Assembly: GCF_900491745.1 (NCBI RefSeq)
Contig: NZ_UETR01000011.1
Coordinates: 75,115-139,114, forward strand
Reading direction: 5' to 3'
Origin: Amarolinea aalborgensis
GTDB taxonomy: Bacteria > Chloroflexota > Anaerolineae > SSC4 > Amarolineaceae
Length of the DNA stretch: 64,000 nucleotides
The position numbers and the translations under genes are program-made. A model generated the notes under the pieces. The model was not told where the DNA came from and ran no database searches. It saw nothing but the letters and a program-made list of their open reading frames with translations. Numbering within the stretch: the first letter of the stretch is position 1; the number at the start of each line of letters is the position of its first letter. Positions 41,985 through 50,058 of this stretch are shown here, piece after piece.

Positions 41985-44267
41985 TCAACGACGGCGCATG
42001 ACCTGTGGGATGTACACGGGCAGGCTCGTCGGCGGCGTGCCCTGGGCCATCTTGAGATCGCCGTTGGTCGTATCGTAGTACGCTGCGTATGCGTAGTTGC
42101 TTTGATCGAGCGCCAGGGAGACGTAACGACCCACATCGCCCGCGTTGTCCAGTGTGCTGATGTCCCAGCTGCCGCCCCGCAGTTGGGCCACATCGAGGCT
42201 GTGGGCGTTGTCATCGTAGAAAGCGATGAGCGGCGCATCGCGGCTGTTCAGGGCCAGATCGGTGTAGCCGACGAGGCCAGTGTTGGCAACCGTTTGCACG
42301 ATCCACGTTGTACCGGCCAGCCGTGCATACTTCAGCGCGTACTGTGTCCAATCGTAGTAGGCCAGGTGAGGATTGCCCAACATATCCACCGCGAGAGACA
42401 CGTAACCGCCCACGTCCCCGTCGCTGTCTACGGTCTGAATACTCCACGGATAATTGGCCTTACCTCGCGCCACTTTCACGTCGCCATTGACAGCGTCATA
42501 ATAGCCCACGAGAATGATATCCGCGCGGTCAATCGCCATCGAAACGTACCCAATGGCGCCAACGCTGTCAATGGTCTGCAAATCCCACAGCGCGCCGGTC
42601 CAGCGGGCAAACTTCAGGGTTTCGCTGCCGGCGTCAACGTACGCGACATGGGGCCGGTCGGCGGAATCGAGAGCCAACGAAATGCCGCTGCCGATCGTGC
42701 CGCTGTGGTCAATCGTCTGCAGCTGCCAGGCCTCGCCGATACGCTGCGCCAACTTGAGCGAGCCGTTCGTGTCATCCAGGTAGGCAATCAATGGCCGATT
42801 GGCTGAATTCACCGCAATCGCGGTTTGACTGCCAACTTCCGTCCCGTTTGCGCCGTCCGCAGTTTCGATCAACCAACCGCTGCCGCCCCAGCGCGCATAC
42901 TGGAGGTCGTTTGCATAACTATCACGGTAGCTGATGTGGGGTCGGCCGCTGCGATCAAGCGCCAGCGCCGTCGCTTCGCCGACATTGCCCGCGACGTCCA
43001 CGACATCTATGGCCCAGGCTACGCCGGTCCACGCAGCATATTTCAAGCGATTGTTGGTCATGTCGTAGTAAGAAATGCGAGGGCGCGTGCTGTCGTCGAG
43101 TGCAATCGAGGTGTAGGCCCCGACATCATCTGGGCTATCAACCGTCTGAATCGCCCACGTGGTCGCTACGCGCTGCGCTATTTTCAGATCCCCGTTGGTC
43201 CAGTCGCGGTAGCTGATGTACGCGCGCGCCGCGCCGTCCAGCGCCAGCGACGTATGGCCGCCGACGTCGCCCACGCCGTCCACAATTTCAATTTGCCAAC
43301 CTGCGCCGATCCCGCGCGCATACTTCAAGTCGCCGTTGCTGCTGTCATAGTAACTGATGTGCGGATTGCCGCTGCTGTCAAGCGCCAGGGATGTGTCGCT
43401 GCCCACCTCCCCCTCGGCGTCCACAACCTGCACCACCCAATCCGCGCCGGTCCAGCGCGCATAGCGCAGATCTGCAGTGTACACATCGTAGTAGCTGATG
43501 CGCGCGCGGTCGCTGCTGTCAAGCGCCAGCGAAATGCTGCGCATGACTCCCGACTCCGCGCCAATGCTCTGAATGTCCCACTGCATTCCAGTCCAGCGCG
43601 CATATTTGAGCTTGCGATGGGTGTCGTCGTAATACACGATGTGCGGCCGGTTGAGGCTGTCCAGGGCCAGGGCGGCGCTGGAACCAACGTCTCCCGCACC
43701 ATCCACCGTCTGGATCAACCAGCTGCTGCCAGTTTTGTTCGCATACTTCAAGTGAAGATTCGCGCCATCGAAGTAGGCGATGTGCGGCCGACCGCTGCTG
43801 TCCAACGCCAGCGAGGCGTTGGCGCCAACCCGAATGGCGCTGTCTACCGTTTCTCGCTGCCAGGCCACGCCGTCGTTCCAGGCATAATAGAGATGGTCGC
43901 CGCCGTAGGCAATATGCGGTCGGCCGTTGGCATCCAGGCGCAGGCTGCGCGTGTTCAACTCATCGAAGACCTTCGGGCAGTCCACACAGCGAATGTCCCA
44001 CGTGTAGCCGGCGTGCGGAGTTTCGCCCGCGGGAAGCGCCGAAGCCGCAGTCGGCGAAGGGGGCAAGCCCAGCAGACTGAAAAGCAACCACGCATTGAAA
44101 ATGACGAGTTGCCAGCGACTTGCAAGCCTACGCCGCGCATGATTGGTTTGTATCCATCGCAGCCATGTCGCCCATCGCCGCCGCATGCATGGTATCACCT
44201 GTCGTGGACTTCCCGTGTTGCATCTACCGTGAGCGCGCCCCGCAGCGCGTGAAAGAGCCGATTGCAT
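41985..44267 (-). CDS. Exported protein of 14 tandem propeller-like repeats
   Basis: 760 residues from ATG 44267 (AGAGGAG 6 nt upstream); a later start at 44186 is possible. A hydrophobic segment (VIFNAWLLFSLLGL) follows a basic N-terminus of about 75 residues, so it is probably exported. The rest is 14 repeats of about 47 residues with consensus SLALDSSGRPHISYYD, then LKYARWTGxxWxIQTVD and G(D/E)VG. Fourteen units would make two seven-bladed propellers. It ends in LPVYIPQVMRRR, a tail like that of the other surface proteins. Ligand unknown. Confidence 0.75.
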   Translation of the reverse strand: MQSALSRAAGRAHGRCNTGSPRQVIPCMRRRWATWLRWIQTNHARRRLASRWQLVIFNAWLLFSLLGLPPSPTAASALPAGETPHAGYTWDIRCVDCPKVFDELNTRSLRLDANGRPHIAYGGDHLYYAWNDGVAWQRETVDSAIRVGANASLALDSSGRPHIAYFDGANLHLKYANKTGSSWLIQTVDGAGDVGSSAALALDSLNRPHIVYYDDTHRKLKYARWTGMQWDIQSIGAESGVMRSISLALDSSDRARISYYDVYTADLRYARWTGADWVVQVVDAEGEVGSDTSLALDSSGNPHISYYDSSNGDLKYARGIGAGWQIEIVDGVGDVGGHTSLALDGAARAYISYRDWTNGDLKIAQRVATTWAIQTVDSPDDVGAYTSIALDDSTRPRISYYDMTNNRLKYAAWTGVAWAIDVVDVAGNVGEATALALDRSGRPHISYRDSYANDLQYARWGGSGWLIETADGANGTEVGSQTAIAVNSANRPLIAYLDDTNGSLKLAQRIGEAWQLQTIDHSGTIGSGISLALDSADRPHVAYVDAGSETLKFARWTGALWDLQTIDSVGAIGYVSMAIDRADIILVGYYDAVNGDVKVARGKANYPWSIQTVDSDGDVGGYVSLAVDMLGNPHLAYYDWTQYALKYARLAGTTWIVQTVANTGLVGYTDLALNSRDAPLIAFYDDNAHSLDVAQLRGGSWDISTLDNAGDVGRYVSLALDQSNYAYAAYYDTTNGDLKMAQGTPPTSLPVYIPQVMRRR

Positions 44268-44290
44268 AGCCATCTCCTCTGGTAAACAAG

Positions 44291-44325
44291 ACCATGCCCA
44301 CATCTTGCGCTGATGTGGGCATGGT
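44291..44325 (-). promoter_or_regulatory. 14-bp perfect hairpin in the leader of the repeat-protein gene
   Basis: Arms 44291-44304 and 44312-44325 pair without mismatch around a 7-nt loop. It lies 24 nt upstream of the ATG at 44267, just before the ribosome site. There is no T tract, so it may be an mRNA leader structure or a rho-dependent end of the upstream gene. Confidence 0.5.
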
Positions 44326-44473
44326 GAAAGCCTCGAAATTTCGTAACATTGGGTCTGCGACCGACGTCGTTGGCTCAAACGTGCCGTTTCGAGCGGTTAG
44401 ACGGGGAGCGCAGAAGTCCTGAGCATGTTACTTGCGCTCGGACTGGCGACTGCCGTTGATTTCAATCAACCGC

Positions 44474-46402
44474 CTAGTAGTCGAAGACCATCTCGGCCGC
44501 GTCAATCTTGATATGCGCCGCAGTCCCGGCGTCACTATCGCGGGCGACGAGGCGGATTTCCGTGCTCACCAGGTCGCTCAGGGTGCTGACGCGCCAGAGA
44601 TCAAACGTGTAATCGGTCTTGACATCCTTGTTCCAGAACGGGGGCACGATCGTGCCCAGGCTGACCAATTCCCCGGTGGGGAGCTTCTGGAATGCATCGA
44701 GCACGCCGCCGTTGTAGAAGGTGTTGACGCGCACGCGCACGCGGGGACGGAACACATTGATCGCAGGATCGAGGTTGCCAGGGCTCCAACGCTTCAGATA
44801 GAGCGGCCCATCCATCATCGTCAAATCAATCACATCGCCGCCGCGCCGCAGCGCGGACGTGACATCGGCGCCCCGGTAGGTGGCACTCGCGACCGCCGAG
44901 ACGTTGGTCAGGCCGTAGCCAACACCCTCTCCCTTGTTCAAGGTTTCGGCCAGGGTTTTGACGCGACGATATGTCGTGTTCAACTGCGAGGCCGCGGGTT
45001 TCAGCAAGCGCTCGATTTCCGCGACCGCGCCGCCAACGGTCGTCGCCGTCGTCAGTGTGGACAGATGGATAGGTGTGCGCGCCAGCAGGCGGCCGCTCGC
45101 CACGTTGAGCTGCAGGGCCGTATACTCCTTGCGCGCCTGGCCTTCATCCCCTTGGGTTGGGCGCAGCAGCGCATCTACCAAAGGTACGATCTCCGGGAAA
45201 ACCACCGAAGCCGTTTGCGCCGTCGCAATGAACGCGTTGACTTCGGCCACCGAGTAGCGTGGGCGACCTGTGCGGCGGATTTCGTTCTTCCAATCGGCCG
45301 CACGCATCGGCGCAACCACCAGCGGATCGTAATAACCGAGGTCGAGATTGGTCCTTGTCTCCCCTAGGACAAGGGTGAAGGCTAGGAGACTGGGGTCAAA
45401 GGATGGAATCCAACCGGCGGGGATCGTCAGATCATTCACACGCAGCACATAAGCGCCTCCCGCCACACTGCCCAGGGTATAGACGCCTTGGTTGTCGCTG
45501 ACGCCCTGCGCGGCGACGCTCTCGCCGGGGTCAATCTGATTGTTCCCGTTGCTGTCAAGAATCAGCGCCACGGCGACATTGGGAAGCGCCCCCTCGCCAT
45601 CCTCTATGATCTCGTCGCCGTCCAAATCTTTCCAGGTCTTGCCGGTCACCGAGGCGGCGCCGCTGTGAGCGGTGATCACCCCAAAGTCCAAGCGATAGAC
45701 GCTCACGCCGTCCTGACCCACAATCGGAGCGGGTACTTGAGTCGGTGAGCCTACGCCGGCGGGAGGCTGGAAACGCACCACATACACGTTAGGCCAGAGA
45801 CTCGGCGTCACCACGTAGACGCCCTGGGCATTGCTGACGCCTGACCCGACCAGCGGCTCACCCTCTTCGATGAGACCGTTGGTGTTCAGATCCCGGTACA
45901 CGTCAACCAGGGTATTGGGGATGGGTGGTTCACCCAGGTTGCGAACTCCGTTCTGGTTGACATCGTCGAAGACCACGCCGCTGATCGTACGAAGTAAGGT
46001 GACGCCGAAATCAACTCCTGTAACCGGCGTCCCGCCCACCGCCACCTGGCGGGTGTTGGGCGTGGTGCGCGTGTAGCCGAAGGATGGAGCGTTGACTTCG
46101 GTGACCACATAGACGTTCGCATCGAGACCGCTTATCGCGTACGCACCACCAAGGCTGGTCGTCGTATTGGCAAGAAAAACTTGACCGCCAGTCGCCAAGT
46201 CGCGAATCTCAATCGTTACGTTCGCACCAGTCTCGATGCCGGTCTCGCCCGCGTTGCGTACACCGTCCCCATTTGCGTCAAAAAAGAGTGTTCCCTGGAT
46301 GGCGCCGGCGCCGGTCGCATGGGTGACGCGAGGGTGTACCAATGGGAGTGCTGTTCCCATCAAGACAGCCACGATCATGACGAGCCGAAGCAAAGTTCTC
46401 AT
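44474..46402 (-). CDS. Secreted SdrD-B-like domain protein
   Basis: 642 residues from ATG 46402. A signal peptide (MRTLLRLVMIVAVLMGTALP) is followed by three SdrD-B/Cna-B-like units with Asp/Asn-rich calcium-type loops: GTLFFDANGDGVRNAGETG, SGVVFDDVNQNGVRNLGEPP and GKTWKDLDGDEIIEDGEG. The C-terminal 300 residues (from WKNEIRRTGRPRYSV) form a mixed domain of unknown family. No membrane anchor or sortase motif is visible. It is in a row with the surface subtilases. Confidence 0.75.
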   Translation of the reverse strand: MRTLLRLVMIVAVLMGTALPLVHPRVTHATGAGAIQGTLFFDANGDGVRNAGETGIETGANVTIEIRDLATGGQVFLANTTTSLGGAYAISGLDANVYVVTEVNAPSFGYTRTTPNTRQVAVGGTPVTGVDFGVTLLRTISGVVFDDVNQNGVRNLGEPPIPNTLVDVYRDLNTNGLIEEGEPLVGSGVSNAQGVYVVTPSLWPNVYVVRFQPPAGVGSPTQVPAPIVGQDGVSVYRLDFGVITAHSGAASVTGKTWKDLDGDEIIEDGEGALPNVAVALILDSNGNNQIDPGESVAAQGVSDNQGVYTLGSVAGGAYVLRVNDLTIPAGWIPSFDPSLLAFTLVLGETRTNLDLGYYDPLVVAPMRAADWKNEIRRTGRPRYSVAEVNAFIATAQTASVVFPEIVPLVDALLRPTQGDEGQARKEYTALQLNVASGRLLARTPIHLSTLTTATTVGGAVAEIERLLKPAASQLNTTYRRVKTLAETLNKGEGVGYGLTNVSAVASATYRGADVTSALRRGGDVIDLTMMDGPLYLKRWSPGNLDPAINVFRPRVRVRVNTFYNGGVLDAFQKLPTGELVSLGTIVPPFWNKDVKTDYTFDLWRVSTLSDLVSTEIRLVARDSDAGTAAHIKIDAAEMVFDY

Positions 46403-46609
46403 AAAAACTATTTCCCTTCTCTCCACACAGGTGGAATCTGGCGCATCTTCTCAATCATCCAGTGGAGATGGTATTCAAAGAACACCCGTAAGCTTTCGGC
46501 AATGGTCGCAGACCACTGCCGCGCTTGCTCCTGAGGGGGATGGGGGGCGAACCCAATGCCCGATTGATTGGGATGATGCAATTGGCAACGGAATTGTTAT
46601 GGCAGAGAC

Positions 46610-46632
46610 ATTGTATCACGCCGTTCGGCGTG
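46610..46632 (-). promoter_or_regulatory. Extended -10 with adjoining palindrome
   Basis: Minus strand: TGATACAAT with TACAAT at 46615-46610. The 16-bp palindrome CACGCCG-AA-CGGCGTG (46632-46617) abuts the box and fills the spacer region, so a regulator bound there would touch RNA polymerase. No -35 hexamer is recognisable. Confidence 0.45.
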
Positions 46633-46701
46633 TCGCGTGTGCTTTGCAGCTTACGAATTGCTTACATTTGGGCGGCGATCGCCTGCAAACCACCGCCTGG
46701 G

Positions 46702-46746
46702 GGGCGAATACACGAGCGATGATGTGCGTCATTCGTGTATTCGCCC
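46702..46746 (-). terminator. Hairpin after subtilase A
   Basis: Perfect 14-bp stem (46702-46715 with 46733-46746), 17-nt loop, beginning 27 nt after the subtilase stop codon. No T tract follows, so termination strength is uncertain. Confidence 0.5.
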
Positions 46747-46772
46747 TCTCCTCGCTAACCTGGCTGATTTGG

Positions 46773-49700
46773 CTAGGGGAGCCTGCGCACCTGCACGGCC
46801 GAAACCATCGGATTGAGCGTTCCACCGTTTTTTGCAAACGCAATGTTGAGAACTCCATCGCTCACCGCGACGGTATACACCTTGTCGAGGGCAACCGCCT
46901 TACCGACCTGACCGTAGACGCTCAGCGCATTTTCCACGATCGTGGTTTCCAGCGTGATCTTCGTGATACGAGCGGTTGACTTCGTCGTCTCGAATTCGGC
47001 AAACTTGAGCGTCACCTCGTAGTTACCGTTGGGCACCGTGAAGCGGTATTCGCCCGGGGCATCGCGCCACTTCTGATAGAGGGCGTCGTCGGTCGTGCCA
47101 GCCACCGCCAGCGTGGTTGACTTGGCTGTGCCGCCCGTGTAGCCCCATCCATTCGTGAGATACGCCTGATCGGCCGACCAGAGCTGGCTCGCGCCGTCGG
47201 TAAAGGCCGTGCCGCCGCTGTTGACGCGCTGCGTCGTGTATGGTAAGGGTGTGGGCGTCACCGTCGGCGTGGCCGTTGGCGTGCGCGTGGCGGTTGGCGT
47301 GGCGGTGGGGCACGTCGGGCACGGCGTGTTGGTCGCAGTCGCCGTGGGTGTGGAGGTCGGCGTCGGCGTGGGCGGCGGCAGTTGTACCACGCCCACTGCA
47401 TTCACCATCGGCACATTGCTGCCGCCATTCTGGACGAACATGATGTTGAGCACGCCGTCAGACACCGATGTCTGATACACCCGGTCCAGCGCGTTGTATT
47501 GGCCCACCAACGACCAGATATTCAGGGTGTTTTCGACGATCACGCCTTCGATCGTGATGCGCATGATGCGGCTTGTGGCCGACGTCGCCGTGAAGTCCGC
47601 AAAGCGCAGGGTCACTTCATAGTTGCCGTTTGGCACCGTGAACTTGTACTCGCCTGGCGATTCGCGATATTTCTGATAGAGCGCATCATCGGTCGTGTTG
47701 CCGACGGCTTTGGTGGACGACTTGGCCGTGCCGCCGGTGTAGCCCCACGAGCCGGTAACGAATGCTTTGTCAATCGCCCACAGGCGCGCCTGGCTGTCCG
47801 TGAACACGGCCGTGCCGCCGCTGTTCACGCGTTGGAGGTACGGCGGAATGGTCGGCGTCGGCGTCGGCGTCTTCGTTGGCGTAGGTGTCACGGTGGCCGT
47901 CGCCGCGGGCGTGGGCGTCTTGGTCGGCGTGGCTGTGGGCGTCGGCGTCGGCGTATTGGTGGCCGTCGGCGTCGGCGTCGGCGTATTGGTGGCCGTCGGC
48001 GTCGGCGTCGGTGTGTTCGTCACCAGCGGCGTCGGCGTGACCGTTGGGGTGGGTGTGTAGGGAACCCAGCTCGCGGCCGCGGCCATGGCCGCGCCCACAT
48101 CAATACGACCGTAGCCGTAGTAGATATCGAAGCCGGGTGTGCCTTTATCGGCGGCTGTCTGCCGCATCAACGCACGCACATCGGCGGAGGAAAAGGTGGG
48201 ATGGGCCGATAAGATGAGCGCCGCCAACCCACTGACGTGCGGGGCCGCCATCGAAGTGCCGCTGAAGTACTGGTAGGTATTGGGGTTAGTCGGCTCCCAC
48301 AGCGTGCTCCAGACCGTGTCGCCAGGCGCGGTCACATCAATCCATGTCCCATAGTTGGAAATCGTGAACCAGTCATCGTAGTACGTGGTCGCGCCGACCG
48401 CGATCACCTCAGGGTAGTACGAGGGATACTCCGGCTGATTGATGCCGCTGTTTCCGGAGGCCGCCACCATCACCACGTCACGCTCGGCCGCGTAGCGTAC
48501 GGCATCCGTCATCAAGTACCCCGTGGTGGTGCCGCCCAGGGACATGTTGATCACTCTCGCGCCGTGATCGGTTGCATAGATAATTCCGTCGGCCACCCAC
48601 CCCCAACTGCCATGGCCCAAGTTGTTCATCACCTTGACCGGCAAGATCTTGACTCCGGGCGCAATACCGGTTGACCCCTGGCCGTTGTTCATGGCTGCGG
48701 CAATAATGCCTGCAACGTGCGTGCCATGCCCTTCATCGTCGCTCGGATCCGAATCGTTGTTGGCAAAGTCATAGCTGGGCAAAATGCGTCCGCTGAATTC
48801 AGGATGCGTCATGGAGATCCCGGTGTCCAACACCGCCACAATCATGTTGGGACTGCCAATGGTCACATTCCAGCCTGGCTCTGCATTGATCATCTGCGGC
48901 GCATAGACTTTGCTCACGTCGCTGTAATCGGGATCGGTCGGCGTCAGATCTATCTTCGCTACGTAGTTGGGCTCCGCATAGCGCACGCCTGGCAACCGAT
49001 TCAGGGCGCGGATCGCGGCTTCGGTCTGACCTGGGCGGGTTGCCAGGATATAGACATTCAACGCCGGAATGTGATGCTTGATCTGCAGATGGTATGCGCT
49101 CGCCACACTGGTCACGGTTTCTGCGCTGACGCCATCGGCAAAACGCACGACCACTTCATCCGGCACAACGTCCGGCGCCTGTGTCGAATCTGGGCGTTGA
49201 ACGGTCGCGCCCAGCGCCATGTCCAGCGGTTGGCCGAAACTGCCGACTTCGCCGCTGAGCAGTTCGACTGGGGCCTGGCTTGGCTGACCGATGCCGCTCG
49301 GAGGCTGAATGCGCACAATCCGATGTCCTGGCAGCAGACCAGGAATGACGTAGTTGCCCTGCACATCGGTCAGTATGCTGCTGAGTAGCTGATCCTCTGG
49401 ATCAATCACGCCATTGGCGTTGCTATCGTCGAACAGTTCCACCAGGGCGTCTGGAATGCGCGGTTCTGTCAACCCGCGCACGCCATCCTGGTTGATATCC
49501 TGGTAGACGGTGCCAGTCACGCTGCGTGGCAGCGTGTCTAGGAAGACGATCCCGCTGATGACCGTGTCGTTGACAGCGACCGTTTGGGTGTTCGCTGTCG
49601 TGCTGATGTACAGCGAGAGGTCGTTTTCCGTTACGAGAAAGGTGTTGTTGGGCAGGTCTGCAAAGCGGAAAATGCCATCAGGCGTTGTGGTAGCTGACGC

Positions 49701-49976
49701 GTAGTAGGTCTGGCCGCCGGTCGCTTGATCTCTGATCTCGATCAACACCCCGGCGATGCCGTTGTCTTGCGCGTCGCGCACACCGTTGCCGTTGGCATCG
49801 AAATAGACCCCGCCTTCGATGGCGCCGGCCGTCGTTGGTCTATCCGCCTGCGGCATACCGCCGACTGCGGACAGTAAGCCTGGCTGCGCCAAAGCCGTTG
49901 TAATCACGAACAGGATGACGAGAGCAGCCGTCAGAAGGGCGGCCGCCGGGCGCACGAGCTTGGGAAAAGTTTTCAT
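46773..49976 (-). CDS. Secreted subtilase with SdrD-B and two malectin-like domains (subtilase A)
   Basis: 1067 residues from ATG 49976 (GAGGT upstream). Signal peptide; two SdrD-B-like units (GGVYFDANGNGVRDAQDNG, GTVYQDINQDGVRGLTEP); a propeptide-like region (EVVVRFADGVSAETVTSVAS); S8 catalytic domain with Asp in IVAVLDTGIS, His in GHGTHVAGI, Asn in VAASGNSG and Ser in SGTSMAAPHVSG; a Thr-Pro linker of about 70 residues; malectin-like domain (QRVNSGGTAVFTDSQARLWA); a second TP linker with CPTC; and a second malectin-like domain. Malectin-like domains bind carbohydrate in other proteins. It should cut proteins at the cell surface. 82 nt separate it from subtilase B. Confidence 0.88.
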   Translation of the reverse strand: MKTFPKLVRPAAALLTAALVILFVITTALAQPGLLSAVGGMPQADRPTTAGAIEGGVYFDANGNGVRDAQDNGIAGVLIEIRDQATGGQTYYASATTTPDGIFRFADLPNNTFLVTENDLSLYISTTANTQTVAVNDTVISGIVFLDTLPRSVTGTVYQDINQDGVRGLTEPRIPDALVELFDDSNANGVIDPEDQLLSSILTDVQGNYVIPGLLPGHRIVRIQPPSGIGQPSQAPVELLSGEVGSFGQPLDMALGATVQRPDSTQAPDVVPDEVVVRFADGVSAETVTSVASAYHLQIKHHIPALNVYILATRPGQTEAAIRALNRLPGVRYAEPNYVAKIDLTPTDPDYSDVSKVYAPQMINAEPGWNVTIGSPNMIVAVLDTGISMTHPEFSGRILPSYDFANNDSDPSDDEGHGTHVAGIIAAAMNNGQGSTGIAPGVKILPVKVMNNLGHGSWGWVADGIIYATDHGARVINMSLGGTTTGYLMTDAVRYAAERDVVMVAASGNSGINQPEYPSYYPEVIAVGATTYYDDWFTISNYGTWIDVTAPGDTVWSTLWEPTNPNTYQYFSGTSMAAPHVSGLAALILSAHPTFSSADVRALMRQTAADKGTPGFDIYYGYGRIDVGAAMAAAASWVPYTPTPTVTPTPLVTNTPTPTPTATNTPTPTPTATNTPTPTPTATPTKTPTPAATATVTPTPTKTPTPTPTIPPYLQRVNSGGTAVFTDSQARLWAIDKAFVTGSWGYTGGTAKSSTKAVGNTTDDALYQKYRESPGEYKFTVPNGNYEVTLRFADFTATSATSRIMRITIEGVIVENTLNIWSLVGQYNALDRVYQTSVSDGVLNIMFVQNGGSNVPMVNAVGVVQLPPPTPTPTSTPTATATNTPCPTCPTATPTATRTPTATPTVTPTPLPYTTQRVNSGGTAFTDGASQLWSADQAYLTNGWGYTGGTAKSTTLAVAGTTDDALYQKWRDAPGEYRFTVPNGNYEVTLKFAEFETTKSTARITKITLETTIVENALSVYGQVGKAVALDKVYTVAVSDGVLNIAFAKNGGTLNPMVSAVQVRRLP
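47935..48030. repeat. 30-bp tandem repeat coding for the Thr-Pro linker
   Basis: Three near-identical units encode NTPTPTPTAT in subtilase A. Such GC-rich in-frame repeats can gain or lose units by slippage and change linker length without breaking the frame. Confidence 0.6.
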
Positions 49977-50058
49977 ATGGGCTCTACCTCGCAAAAAACG
50001 ATGATATGGGGGGACGATCTGAACAACGGTGTTGTGATTGATTATCTGGCAACTTCCA

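Larger units (their letters stand above)
46403..46772. other. Intergenic region between SdrD-B protein and subtilase A genes
   Basis: No gene is seen. It contains a promoter/palindrome at 46610-46632 and a perfect 14-bp hairpin at 46702-46746. The leader of the SdrD-B gene would be about 200 nt. Confidence 0.5.

Noticed and set aside
41629..41988. 119-codon frame between the kinase and the 14-repeat gene
   Set aside because: It is made of palindromic repeat sequence and crosses the kinase promoter.
42825..44252. Open frame of 475 codons on the + strand opposite the 14-repeat gene
   Set aside because: Its periodicity is that of the real repeat gene; no recognisable protein.
47850..48060. Periodic GTCGGCGT-type repeats that could suggest a CRISPR array
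   Set aside because: No spacers; the pattern encodes the Thr-Pro linker of subtilase A. No CRISPR array was seen in the window.
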